Source: Muribaculaceae bacterium (GTDB lineage Bacteria; Bacteroidota; Bacteroidia; Bacteroidales; Muribaculaceae). Taken from it: a stretch of DNA of 64,000 nucleotides. Positions 45,318 through 54,785 of this stretch are shown here, piece after piece. The notes beneath the pieces were generated by a model. The model ran no database searches. It saw only the letters and a list, made by a program, of their open reading frames with translations, and was not told the DNA's origin. The stretch covers positions 1 to 64,000 of the forward strand of contig JAFLTP010000003.1 in NCBI GenBank assembly GCA_022510405.1, written 5' to 3'. Each line of letters opens with the position of its first letter. Position 1 is the first letter of the stretch. A program made the position numbers and the translations under genes.

Positions 45318-46466
45318 ATGGAGATTCCTTTTATATTCGGCAAGATAGCCATGGGCGAAAACTTCACCGACCGTGAAGAAGAAACCCACCAACTTGAAAA
45401 CAATTTTAACTCCTGTATCAACACAATTATAATTTCTCCCCGAAGATGGGGCAAAAGCTCGTTGGTTCATAAAGCGGCAAAATTAGCGGAAAGAAACAAC
45501 CCGCGCTTGAAAGTTTGTTATATTGATCTATTAAATGTGTTGAATGTAGAAGAATTTTATATCTTATATGCCACTGAAATCATAAAGGCTACATCATCAA
45601 AATGGGAAGAATTTATTGGTAATGCTAAAAAATTCTTATCCTCCTTAATTCCAAAGGTGTCTATGAGTGCACTTCCCGGTGAAGAAATATCTCTATCTTT
45701 TGACATTGAAAGACTTCGGCTGAATCCTGACGAAGTGTTGGATCTTCCGGAAAAAATAGCTGTAGACAAAGGATATACAATAGCCGTGTGCATTGATGAG
45801 TTTCAAAAGGTTGCCGAATGGAAAGACTCAAACTACCTGCAGGGAAAATTCAGGAGTAAATGGCAGTTTCACCAACATGTCGGATATTGTCTCTTTGGCA
45901 GCAAACGTCACATGATGATGGAAATATTCACAGATTCGAGTAAACCTTTCTATCGTTTCGGTGATCTCATTTTCTTAAAGAAGATTCCACGAGCCAACAT
46001 GATTGAATTTATTCAGGAAAGATTTAAGGAAACCCATAAACAAATAAGCGAACCGATAGCCAATCTCATAGTCAGTTATGTGAACGACCATCCTTATTAT
46101 TGCCAACAGTTGGCCCAATTGTCATGGTTAAGGACCCAAGAAATTTGCGATGAAAGGATCGTAAAAGAAGCCCACAAATCACTTGTGGAGCAGTTAAGTC
46201 TATTATTTACAAATCTCACAGAGGATCTGACGGTTCAACAACTTAATTATCTCAAGGCATTATTAAACGGAGAGAAGGGAATAAGTTCAACAGAAACAAT
46301 GGCGAGATACGGAATTTCCTCGGCCACATCAGTCAATCGTTCAAAGAAAGAATTAATAAGGAGGGACATACTTGACAATATCGAAGGGAATGTCCAATTC
46401 TTAGATCCGGTGTATGAATATTGGCTAAAGCATACTTTCTTTAAAATTCCATATTTCGGAGAATGA
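45318..46466 (+). CDS. P-loop ATPase, archaeal-ATPase/STAND-like family
   Basis: 382 residues. Walker A SPRRWGKSSLVH (about 38-49), Walker B AVCIDEFQKV (about 155), and a conserved sensor block YCLFGSKRHMMMEIFTDSSK. The C-terminus has a winged-helix-like segment (METMARYGISSATSVNRSKK region). It is a paralogue of the protein at 55491-56624 (the opening, Walker motifs and G-S-x-R-H-M block agree). Such ATPases are abundant in gut Bacteroidales and archaea; their role is not established. The C-terminal DNA-binding-like domain and the palindromic array suggest autoregulation. Confidence 0.8.
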   Translation: MEIPFIFGKIAMGENFTDREEETHQLENNFNSCINTIIISPRRWGKSSLVHKAAKLAERNNPRLKVCYIDLLNVLNVEEFYILYATEIIKATSSKWEEFIGNAKKFLSSLIPKVSMSALPGEEISLSFDIERLRLNPDEVLDLPEKIAVDKGYTIAVCIDEFQKVAEWKDSNYLQGKFRSKWQFHQHVGYCLFGSKRHMMMEIFTDSSKPFYRFGDLIFLKKIPRANMIEFIQERFKETHKQISEPIANLIVSYVNDHPYYCQQLAQLSWLRTQEICDERIVKEAHKSLVEQLSLLFTNLTEDLTVQQLNYLKALLNGEKGISSTETMARYGISSATSVNRSKKELIRRDILDNIEGNVQFLDPVYEYWLKHTFFKIPYFGE

Positions 46467-46496
46467 AACCTCCGCATTTTAGGGAAATAAACTATT

Positions 46497-47405
46497 TTAT
46501 AATTTGGATTTGAGATCCCTGATATTAAGACCGGTTATATCAGATATTTCTTGAAGAGTCATTCCTTTATTTTTCAATTTGTAGGCTATAATCCAATCCT
46601 CTTCAATAGCACCTTCGGCTCTACCTTCTGCTCTTCCTTCTTCAAGACCCTTTTCTATTGCCTCCCTGCGGACATATTCAAGTTCAAGAAGACGGTCATT
46701 CTCATGTTTGAGCCATCTGTCGTAGGCAAGACGCTCATCCTCATCCAAAGCACTATAGCGGCTCCGTTCGGCTATACGGGAAAAGAAATCACCCTCTCCG
46801 GTGGAGAAAGGAATCTTTTCCATGGTCTGTATACTTTCCATATTCTTCATGCTATAAATTATTTTTTTCAAAATTGTGTCGCATTCTTCCTCTGTGTCAG
46901 GAAAAGCTGGTAAATGCAGGAAAACCAGGCTCAGTTGGTTGCCATAGAGCTCATTGGTTTCTTCTTCACGGAAAGTGTAGTAGTTTATTGCACGATCAGG
47001 TGATTTCTTATTCTTGAAATTACACATTGCAATAGTCACAACCGGATCTAAAGAAAAATCCCATACCTTGTTACTTTCAAGACGTTTATCCTGTCGGTTG
47101 ATAGCCTCCACCCCGTAATAGAATATACGGTTGTCAAAGTTGTTGTGCCAGTTATTCTGCATCTCAACAATTATACGATGACCACCGTCGGTGATACAAT
47201 GCACGTCATAACGTGTCGTCTTCCTCTCGGGATTCAGACCCTTGTTTTCCGTAGGGTTAAGTTTGAGGTCCACGATCCTTTCATAACCCAAGCGTTCATG
47301 CAGAATTGCATTGAGCAACTCGATGAGATTCTCTTTACCTTGCTCGGTACCATAAAGATTATAGAAACCGAAATCCGACAGAGGGGATATAAAGTCTTTA
47401 TTCAT
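46497..47405 (-). CDS. Rpn-family PD-(D/E)XK nuclease / putative transposase
   Basis: 302 residues from the ATG at 47403-47405, where the family start MNKDFISPLSDFGFYNLYGT lies. The PD-(D/E)XK core is visible as RYDVHCITDGGHRIIVEMQN (Asp, then Glu-x-Gln). The C-terminus is a helical tail with Arg/Glu/Gly repeats (EKGLEEGRAEGRAEGAIEED) and an HTH-like end (KGMTLQEISDITGLNIRDLK). This PF12784-type family is called recombination-promoting nuclease/putative transposase and is common and multi-copy in Bacteroidota; some members act in phage defence. Convergent with the ATPase gene, 30 bp apart. Confidence 0.85.
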   Translation of the reverse strand: MNKDFISPLSDFGFYNLYGTEQGKENLIELLNAILHERLGYERIVDLKLNPTENKGLNPERKTTRYDVHCITDGGHRIIVEMQNNWHNNFDNRIFYYGVEAINRQDKRLESNKVWDFSLDPVVTIAMCNFKNKKSPDRAINYYTFREEETNELYGNQLSLVFLHLPAFPDTEEECDTILKKIIYSMKNMESIQTMEKIPFSTGEGDFFSRIAERSRYSALDEDERLAYDRWLKHENDRLLELEYVRREAIEKGLEEGRAEGRAEGAIEEDWIIAYKLKNKGMTLQEISDITGLNIRDLKSKL

Positions 47406-47515
47406 ATCACAAAGATATACATTCGGGATGAGAAAAGCAAATTGTAAGGGTTGGCGGCCTGGTTTTTCGCTTAGCTGAGCGGAATGGCACGGCAAGGGAA
47501 TCATAGGTATAGAAA

Positions 47516-47542
47516 AAGGGCAGCCCCACAAGAGCTGCCCTT
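47516..47542 (-). terminator. Terminator of the 47.6-52.1 kb susC-susD operon
   Basis: AAGGGCAGC / GCTGCCCTT stem, minus strand followed by TTTTC. Confidence 0.8.
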
Positions 47543-47564
47543 GAAATTCCTAATTTTTAAAATG

Positions 47565-49049
47565 TTATTTAGGTCTGGTTGATGACCATCCGTCGTTTTG
47601 TGTCACACCATAGTTAGTGTTAACTTCAGCTGCGGGGATCGGTAATACAACGTCGCCTACCTTTACATTATTTATCATCCACTGAACGGCAGGAGCCTGG
47701 ACAGCATAAAGATTGCAATCGATATTCCAACGACGAAGATCGAAGAAACGGAAACCTTCCTGGAAGAGTTCGCGTGCTCTTTCCTCATAAAGGAAAGACA
47801 TGATACCGTCAGCAGAAGCCGGAAGATCGGCTACAGAAGTGATAGCATTGTTTCTCTTGGCTACTACCAACAGAGCTTCTTGAGCTGCTGGAATATTGTT
47901 AAGCTTAGCGTATGCTTCCGCCTGAATGAGGAACATTTCCGGCGCGTTGATTTCATAACAAGTAGCATAGGAAGGGTTGGTGCCACCATAATACCCGAAC
48001 TTACCACCTGAGAAATTCTTCATATATGGATTTGGAGAATCTTCCGTCGGAGTATAGTATAGGATTGACAGACGGCAATCTTCACTGCCATAGAGGCTTT
48101 CAAGGTAAGGTGAAGAACTATAACCATAAGTGGTGAACAATGTTCCTAAAGAATTTGCACTCCAGCTTGTCTGGGAGTTAAGGCCAAGGGTGAAGAAGCT
48201 TTCCCAGTTGGAATTTCCACCATTATAAAGAGCCTTGTATTCTTCCGGTGAATAAGCAAGTTCATCAATACCCGAAACCAGGATTGCATTTTCAGCCGCC
48301 TCGGCAGCCTCTTTCCAGTTTTCAAGATACATGTTTGAACGCGCATAGAGACCATAGGCTGCAGCAAGACCCATATAGTTCACGTCATCTCTGTCCCAAC
48401 CTATTTCTTCAAAGAGATTTATAGCAGTGGTCAAATCTTTGTTTATATAGGCATAAGATTCGTTGATGGTGCTACGTTCCACTTGAGAGAAAGCCGGTAC
48501 CGGTTTCTCAATAATTACTATACCGGGCATATTTCCGTAAGAAGTGCCGTTAACCATCGCCTGATGACAGAAAACATTAGTAAGCTTAAGGGCAGCAAAG
48601 GCTCTTAGGGTACGCGCTTCAGCCTCGAAAAGCTTTAAAACCTCCAGATCATCCTCTGAAGCTTCTGGAATCAAATCTTCGCAAGCTTCTATAATACGCG
48701 ATGTGTTGTCGATCACTTTGTACCCATATTCCCAAATGTACCTGAGATAAGTGTCGGTATCCTGATATATGAACTGATACAGCTGGTTGAAGTGACCCGT
48801 ATCCTGATTCCAATAAGTGATATCTGAGGCTATATCACCGATAATGGTGGAATAATTACCTGCAAAATAGTAGGTCTGTAGTTGAAAATAAGTACCGTTG
48901 AGTGCATATTCTATCACATTTGGAGTAGTGAGGGCACCTTCGGCTTCCACTCCGGCAAAGTAGTCTGTTTCCAGGAACTTGTCACCGCAACTGGTCATTC
49001 CTGCCACACAAGCTATGCCGATTACTGAATTTATAAATATCTTTTTCAT
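47565..49049 (-). CDS. SusD/RagB-family lipoprotein
   Basis: 494 residues from ATG 49047-49049. Lipoprotein signal (INSVIGIACVAGMTSC, Cys 21). SusD landmarks include LFEAEARTLRAFAALKLTNV and the end ERARELFQEGFRFFDLRRWN. It is shorter than the other two SusDs here. It lies 19 bp after its SusC and closes a two-gene operon. Confidence 0.94.
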   Translation of the reverse strand: MKKIFINSVIGIACVAGMTSCGDKFLETDYFAGVEAEGALTTPNVIEYALNGTYFQLQTYYFAGNYSTIIGDIASDITYWNQDTGHFNQLYQFIYQDTDTYLRYIWEYGYKVIDNTSRIIEACEDLIPEASEDDLEVLKLFEAEARTLRAFAALKLTNVFCHQAMVNGTSYGNMPGIVIIEKPVPAFSQVERSTINESYAYINKDLTTAINLFEEIGWDRDDVNYMGLAAAYGLYARSNMYLENWKEAAEAAENAILVSGIDELAYSPEEYKALYNGGNSNWESFFTLGLNSQTSWSANSLGTLFTTYGYSSSPYLESLYGSEDCRLSILYYTPTEDSPNPYMKNFSGGKFGYYGGTNPSYATCYEINAPEMFLIQAEAYAKLNNIPAAQEALLVVAKRNNAITSVADLPASADGIMSFLYEERARELFQEGFRFFDLRRWNIDCNLYAVQAPAVQWMINNVKVGDVVLPIPAAEVNTNYGVTQNDGWSSTRPK

Positions 49050-49068
49050 ATTATTCTCTTGATTTAAG

Positions 49069-52000
49069 TTAGAAAGTAATCTGTACACCACCTGTGAAAG
49101 TGAACACTGCCGGATATTGCCATGCAATTACACCGTTGGCATAAGTGTCGGGTGAGTAGCCTATGAAATCCTTGGCTGTCCAAGTGTGCACATTATCCAA
49201 TGTTACATAAAGTCTAACCTTGTCGATCAAAGCCTTACGGGTGATTTTCTGAGGAATAGTGTAACCGAAAGTGATGTTGCTGATACGTAGGTAATCTCCA
49301 TTATATACCCAGAGGGTTGAATAGTTACTTGCAAATTCTCCGTATGGGTCACCATATACATATTGCGGGAATCTTGCATTCTTATTTTGCTCTGTCCATG
49401 AATTGTCAACAAATTTCTGGATAGGAGTTCTCAATTGTCCGCCGAGGAAGCCGGTGAAAGCGTGACCGGTGTCGATTACTTTTGAACCTAAACGATAGTT
49501 GAACTGAATAGAGGCATCGAAACCATAGAAATTGGCATTGATTCCAAATGCACCGAACACCTTCGGGTCGGCAGATCCCACATAACGTTTTGCAGCTGCA
49601 GTGTAATCGTCAGTCAGTTCGTCACCTTCCTCTTCCAAGAAATACAATGCACGACCTGTTTCCGGATCTACATGAGAAAATTCGGGAGTGTAGAGCTGAC
49701 GATATGGACGTCCTTCCTCAAGAATCTGATAGGTGTATTCTTCTGTACCGTTAGCAAGCTTGATAATCTTGTTCTTGTTCCAGGTAAGGTTTGCAAAAAC
49801 ATTGATTGCAACATCATTTGTATAGAAGGCTGTGCCGTTGAAGCCAAATTCGATACCGCTGTTACGGATCTTACCGATATTCTGATATAAAGATGAAAGA
49901 CCTGTGGTCATTGACAGAGGCACTTGATAAAGGGCGTCTGTTGTGTCATCGTTATAGTAGTCGAATGTAAAATGCCATCTGTTCTTGAAAGAGAGGTCGA
50001 AACCTACGTCAAATTTCTTTGAAGTCTCCCAAGTAAGGTTTGGATTATTGATACCCGTCGGTACCATACCCGGACTCTGAAGATAGCTATAACCTGTCAA
50101 TTCATAGAAACCTCTTGCCGAATAGTAACCGATTCCTTGGTTACCCACGGTACCATAGCTAACTCTGATATCAGCAGTAGTGATTGTGTTCTGGTCAAGC
50201 ATGAATTTCTCCTGGCTGAGCCTCCATTTTGCACCTACGCTCCAGAAATTACCCCAACGTTTGTCGCTACCGAAACGTGAACTACCGTCCCTACGATAAG
50301 ATGCAGAAAGGAAATATCTGTTGCCATAGTCATAATGAGCGTCAATAAAGTAAGAGGCAAGCTTTGATTCTGCTTTATAATATTCAGAGTCGTCTGCTGC
50401 GGCAGCTGTGGTCAAATCACGCATGCCTATGTCAGCGAATGGGAAATCATATCTATCGTAGTAGGTATAATCATAGAGCTCTTTCTGCATTTCCTGACCC
50501 AGCATGATGTTGATGTTGTTTTCTCCGTAGCTGTGGATCCATCCGAATGTATTTGTCCAGGTCATCAACTGAGTGTTGGAATTATATTGCTGGCCCAATC
50601 CGTTATAAGAAGCTCCCTGAGGATTGTAAATAGCGCTCCAATATGAATATTGATCCTGGTTCATAAGGTTGTAACCGAAGTTTGTTTTAGCCCAAAAACC
50701 ATAAGGAAGATTCAACTTCAACCAAGGATTGGCAACCAATGTGTTGTTCTTTACGGTGTTGAGGTCACCAAGGTTTTTGTCCCACACGGCGAGAGGGTTA
50801 TAATTGCCCACAAAAGCGTAAGAACCGTCTTCGTTATATGGCTTCATGAAAGGATTCATAGAGGTAAAAGCACCTACTGTCGGGTTTGTGTTAGAACCGC
50901 TGGTACTTTGAGAGAAAGCGTTGTTGTTTGAATGTGAATAAGAAACATTCGCTCCTACCTGGAACCATTTGTATTCGCTTTCCAAATTTACACGTCCGCC
51001 ATAACGTTTGTTTCCTGAACCAATCACGATACCGTTGGCATCATTGTAGTTAAGGCTTACATAATAATTGGTTTTACCGTTACCGCCGGATACTGAGAGA
51101 TTGTAATCAGCATAGTAACCTTTGCGTGTCACGAGGTCCATCCAGTCGGTTGACGACTGACCGTCCCAACCATAATTGTTTGTGAGACGTTCATCGATAG
51201 TTGGAGTTGCTTCCGCATAGCTTATACCTTGACGGGCAGCATATCCCTTGATCCAGAAATCTCTTGTAGTCTTGGCATCTGCAAGTTTCATGTTGTTGTT
51301 GGCAACTGAAGTGAAACCCTGGCGAGTTTCGAAAGTGATGCTCATCTTACCTTCCTGGCCTTTTTTAGTTGTAATGACGATAACACCGTTGGCTGCACGA
51401 GATCCGTAGATAGCTGTTGCAGCAGCATCTTTAAGCACTGTTATGCTTTCAATATCGGCCGGGTTATATGCAGACATGGGGTCGAAATAGTTGTTATAAC
51501 TGCTCATAGAGTCATAATCGGAATTTACAGGCACCCCGTCGATTACGTAAAGAGGATCTGAGGAAGTATTTCCCAAAGTACCGTTACCACGGATAAGCAC
51601 CTGGCCCCATTGGCCCGGCATGCTTGTGGAGTTGCTATAGGAGAAACCGGTCACTGTACCTTCAAGACTCTTCACGAAGTTTACTTCACTCTTCTTGTCG
51701 ACTATTTCACCGTCTACAACTGAGGCAGCTCCCGTAAAGGCGGCTTTTTTAGTTACGCCGTAACCGGTCACCACAACTTCATTAAGCATCTGCTGGTTTT
51801 CTTCCATTTCCACTGCAACTTCAGGCTTTACGTCAGTTTCCACCGGGTACATACCTACATAAGTTACAAGAAGTTTTTTACAAGAGGCCGGCACTGTAAT
51901 TGTAAACTTGCCGTCTACATCTGTTGCTGTTAGGACTCCTGTACCTTTACCGGCCACTGTGGCCCCTACTATGGGGTCTTGGTCACTTGCATTTACAACA

Positions 52001-52083
52001 GTTCCTCTCACAGTCACTTCTTGTGCGAGGGCTGAGAGGGAAACCGTCAATGCAAATACTAAAAGTAAAAACAGTTTTCTCAT
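49069..52083 (-). CDS. SusC/RagA-family TonB-dependent transporter
   Basis: 1004 residues from ATG 52081-52083, where the signal peptide MRKLFLLLVFALTVSLSALA starts. Regulatory-like domain (GTVVNASDQDPIVGATVAGK), TonB-box (LNEVVVTGYGVTKKAAFTG), plug (LYVIDGVPVNSDYDS, SITVLKDAAATAIYGSRAAN) and barrel ending FTGGVQITF. Only a SusD partner and no enzyme, so the substrate cannot be inferred. Confidence 0.95.
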   Translation of the reverse strand: MRKLFLLLVFALTVSLSALAQEVTVRGTVVNASDQDPIVGATVAGKGTGVLTATDVDGKFTITVPASCKKLLVTYVGMYPVETDVKPEVAVEMEENQQMLNEVVVTGYGVTKKAAFTGAASVVDGEIVDKKSEVNFVKSLEGTVTGFSYSNSTSMPGQWGQVLIRGNGTLGNTSSDPLYVIDGVPVNSDYDSMSSYNNYFDPMSAYNPADIESITVLKDAAATAIYGSRAANGVIVITTKKGQEGKMSITFETRQGFTSVANNNMKLADAKTTRDFWIKGYAARQGISYAEATPTIDERLTNNYGWDGQSSTDWMDLVTRKGYYADYNLSVSGGNGKTNYYVSLNYNDANGIVIGSGNKRYGGRVNLESEYKWFQVGANVSYSHSNNNAFSQSTSGSNTNPTVGAFTSMNPFMKPYNEDGSYAFVGNYNPLAVWDKNLGDLNTVKNNTLVANPWLKLNLPYGFWAKTNFGYNLMNQDQYSYWSAIYNPQGASYNGLGQQYNSNTQLMTWTNTFGWIHSYGENNINIMLGQEMQKELYDYTYYDRYDFPFADIGMRDLTTAAAADDSEYYKAESKLASYFIDAHYDYGNRYFLSASYRRDGSSRFGSDKRWGNFWSVGAKWRLSQEKFMLDQNTITTADIRVSYGTVGNQGIGYYSARGFYELTGYSYLQSPGMVPTGINNPNLTWETSKKFDVGFDLSFKNRWHFTFDYYNDDTTDALYQVPLSMTTGLSSLYQNIGKIRNSGIEFGFNGTAFYTNDVAINVFANLTWNKNKIIKLANGTEEYTYQILEEGRPYRQLYTPEFSHVDPETGRALYFLEEEGDELTDDYTAAAKRYVGSADPKVFGAFGINANFYGFDASIQFNYRLGSKVIDTGHAFTGFLGGQLRTPIQKFVDNSWTEQNKNARFPQYVYGDPYGEFASNYSTLWVYNGDYLRISNITFGYTIPQKITRKALIDKVRLYVTLDNVHTWTAKDFIGYSPDTYANGVIAWQYPAVFTFTGGVQITF

Positions 52084-52206
52084 ACTTAATTGTTTTTGGT
52101 TAGTTATTATTTGTGTCGTGCCTCTCACGAGTGCCGTACACCTTGTTTAATTAATTCTTTTTTTAATTACTTTCTTTTAGATATGTTAAATTTTATAATT
52201 ATCTTT

Positions 52207-52264
52207 TCACAATTGAATGGGTGTACTTTCCCCATGTGAAATTGTGACAAGTGACGCAAAATTA
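52207..52264 (-). promoter_or_regulatory. susC promoter and structured 5' leader
   Basis: Minus strand -7 box TAATTTTG at 52257-52264. Just inside the predicted transcript is a two-part hairpin: TCACAATT/AATTGTGA (52207-52214 with 52240-52247) enclosing ATGGG/CCCAT (52217-52221 with 52231-52235). The leader is about 165 nt. The remaining spacer to 52,746 is AT-rich with no gene seen. Confidence 0.5.
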
Positions 52265-52746
52265 TGTTTTTTAAAATAAAATAAGGCTGAAATGCTTATT
52301 TTTTAACATTTCAAAATCTTTCTGTATGTAATTTTATACTTGTAAGTCTTCATTTAACGATAACACTTGGAATATAAATTTACCACACAATGAATCATTT
52401 TTACAATAAAAAAGAGGATTTTTGGATATTTACACACCCAATAACCTCTATTTTGCTTTCAAAATGACAGAAATTATGCTTTTAACGCTTTTTCTATATT
52501 TCTATGAAAGATTTTTTCACAATTGATTAACAAAATTTTTAAATAATTTGGCTTTAAGTTAAAATTTTTCCGAATTTAACATTTGAGATCAGGCTTAGAA
52601 AATATATTGTCCCCGACAAGACTTAGGGTATTTTAAAAAATCTGATTTAGACAGTACCTCTACCAAACATGGCAAACATACACGAGAATCAAATGAAAAT
52701 TTGTACAAATAGTATCTTTAGATTAATTTTGTTAAAAATCAATCAT

Positions 52747-53043
52747 ATGAAATTAGAAACCGCTAATTGCATAAAGATATTATTACAGAATGAATCCATG
52801 ATCCATTCTGAATTCCAAGTTTCTTCGCTATCGATTTTTGGCTCCACCGCCAGAGGGGATCAAAATGAAGAAAGCGATGTAGATATTATTGTCGATATGC
52901 CTCCAAAATTAAAATTAGTGGTTGATTTAAAGGAATTTCTGGAAAAATTATTAGACAAACCGGTTGATTTAATCCGAAGACACAGTCATCTTTCTACCGA
53001 ATTTTTAACCTCAGTTGCAAAAGATGAAATATCAATTTTCTGA
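52747..53043 (+). CDS. mntA: MntA-type nucleotidyltransferase antitoxin
   Basis: 98 residues from ATG 52747; an ATG 78 bp upstream is in a less protein-like stretch. The minimal nucleotidyltransferase signature is FGSTARGDQNEESDVDIIVD (GSxxRG...SDxD). In MntA-HepT pairs the antitoxin AMPylates a Tyr of HepT and so blocks its RNase. It overlaps the downstream hepT gene by 20 bp, the usual arrangement. Confidence 0.88.
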   Translation: MKLETANCIKILLQNESMIHSEFQVSSLSIFGSTARGDQNEESDVDIIVDMPPKLKLVVDLKEFLEKLLDKPVDLIRRHSHLSTEFLTSVAKDEISIF

Positions 53044-53410
53044 AACAGATAAAGAAAAGATAATTAAAACTTTGGCATCAATTGAGAAAGTAATCACTCA
53101 ATTGGAAGTTTGGAATAAAGAAATAAATTCCTCCAATGAATATTTTTATAATGACGCAGGGATTCAACTTTTAGCCGCAAACTGTACATTATTTACAGCA
53201 ATAGGAGAAGGCATAAACCGTATTAATAGAATTTCCGACTTTCTTTTTATCGAATTTCCTGAAGTTCCTTGGAAGGGTTTTATCGGGATGAGAAATCAAA
53301 TTGCACATGGATATTTTGAAATTGATGCAGAAATAATTTACGATACAATTCAAAAAGATCTACCGTCTTTACATCAAGCAATCAAAAATGCCTTAAAGTT
53401 AGAATTCTAA
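53024..53410 (+). CDS. hepT: HepT-like HEPN ribonuclease toxin
   Basis: 128 residues from ATG 53024. An all-helical HEPN protein with the RX4HXY active site in GMRNQIAHGYFEID (Arg, His, and the position of the Tyr that MntA modifies). Toxin partner of the overlapping mntA. The pair sits with other accessory genes between two uptake loci. Confidence 0.88.
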   Translation: MKYQFSETDKEKIIKTLASIEKVITQLEVWNKEINSSNEYFYNDAGIQLLAANCTLFTAIGEGINRINRISDFLFIEFPEVPWKGFIGMRNQIAHGYFEIDAEIIYDTIQKDLPSLHQAIKNALKLEF

Positions 53411-53484
53411 CATTCAATCTGTATTTCCGGGTAAAATATAATTCTCCAAATAGTTTTTTGTCAAACACCTGAGTTGTTTGGAAG

Positions 53485-53569
53485 TGCATACTGCATCCGA
53501 CAATTTTTTATTAAATTTGCACACTACACCAGACGAATTTTTATTAAATTTGCATACTGCATCCGACAA
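53485..53569 (+). promoter_or_regulatory. 33-bp tandem repeats carrying two promoter copies
   Basis: Units start at 53485, 53518 and 53551, exactly 33 bp apart. Each begins TGCAyACTrCAyCmGAC and the first two end TTTTTATTAAATT. At the unit junctions TAAATTTG (53512-53519 and 53545-53552) fits the TAnnTTTG -7 box, so the repeat has duplicated a promoter. The third unit is cut 20 bp before the ATPase ATG at 53589. Confidence 0.7.
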
Positions 53570-53588
53570 ATAGATAAAAAACAACGAT

Positions 53589-54785
53589 ATGGAAACCCTT
53601 TTTAATGTTATGGAACGTAGATTGATGTTGACTCAAACTACCACTGTAAGGGAATTTATCAATGAAATAAACTGGAACAAACAATTGATTTCCATAAAGG
53701 GATCCCGTGGAGTTGGGAAAACAACCCTGATGCTCCAATATATCAAGTTAAATTATCCACCGGGGAACAAAGAAGTATTATATTGTTCTTTAGACAGTTT
53801 TTACTTTACCCAACATTCCCTGTTGGATTTGGCTGAACAATTTTATTTAAACGGAGGCAGACATCTGCTTATTGACGAGGTGCATAAGTATCCGGGATGG
53901 AAAAGCGAAATCAAACAAATATATGACAATTATCCTAATTTACGAGTTGTAGTCACAGGTTCCTCTCTATTATCTATCAGGAAGGGCGATGCCGATCTTT
54001 CAAGACGATGCTTCCCGTATTACATGCCGGGATTATCGTTACGTGAATACCTGATTTTTTATAAAAACATCATCCTACCAAAGTATTCTTTAGACTCCCT
54101 CATCAAAAATGCCCCGACAATTTGTCATGAAATACTTGAAAAATGTTCTCCTGTGGCGATTTTTAATGAATACTGTCAAATGGGATATTATCCATTTTAT
54201 GATGGCAATAAGGAAGATTACTATATCTCCATAGAAAATATAGTGAATTATATCATAGAACAAGAATTACCGACCTTGGAAGGGGTTAATCCGGCTTATA
54301 TCAGAAAGTTAAAGGTAATGGTTAGCGTTTTAGCCAACTCATTGCCTTTTGAGGTAGACATCACAAAATTATCGAGGGTATTAGAGATAAACAGAGAAAC
54401 AGTGATGCATTATTTGAGCATACTAAACAATGCTGATATATTGAGCTTGCTATATTCGGATTTGCTATCTGTGAAGAAAATGCAAAAACCGGATAAGATC
54501 TATCTCCACAACACCAATCTTTTGTTTGCCTTATCAAATAAAATAGAAGTGGGCACTATACGTGAAACATTTACAATGAGTCAACTGCGTCCTCTTCATA
54601 AGATTGAATATGGCAAACAAAAAGGAGATTTCCTGATTGATGATAAATGGAGATTTGAAATTGGAGGTGCAGGCAAGGGATTCAGTCAAATATCCGGAGA
54701 GAAGGATTCATATGTTCTGGCGGACAATATTGAAAACCCTTCCGGAAGAAAATTACCCATCTGGCTACTCGGGTTCCTTTATTAG
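53589..54785 (+). CDS. AAA_14/DUF4143-family ATP-binding protein
   Basis: 398 residues. Walker A SIKGSRGVGKTTLML (about 37-51), Walker B RHLLIDEVHKYPGWK (about 95-109), sensor region RVVVTGSSLLSIRKGDADLS, then a helical/winged-helix C-terminal DUF4143 domain including KQKGDFLIDDKWRFEIGGAG, a Rossmann or endonuclease-like fold remnant. Common multi-copy family in anaerobes and archaea with undetermined function. Its stop overlaps the convergent cdd gene by 4 bp. A promoter-bearing 33-bp repeat lies upstream. Confidence 0.85.
   Translation: METLFNVMERRLMLTQTTTVREFINEINWNKQLISIKGSRGVGKTTLMLQYIKLNYPPGNKEVLYCSLDSFYFTQHSLLDLAEQFYLNGGRHLLIDEVHKYPGWKSEIKQIYDNYPNLRVVVTGSSLLSIRKGDADLSRRCFPYYMPGLSLREYLIFYKNIILPKYSLDSLIKNAPTICHEILEKCSPVAIFNEYCQMGYYPFYDGNKEDYYISIENIVNYIIEQELPTLEGVNPAYIRKLKVMVSVLANSLPFEVDITKLSRVLEINRETVMHYLSILNNADILSLLYSDLLSVKKMQKPDKIYLHNTNLLFALSNKIEVGTIRETFTMSQLRPLHKIEYGKQKGDFLIDDKWRFEIGGAGKGFSQISGEKDSYVLADNIENPSGRKLPIWLLGFLY

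Noticed and set aside
53485-53569. CRISPR array
   Set aside because: The 33-bp units abut without spacers, there are only three, and no cas gene is in the window. Promoter duplication explains them better.
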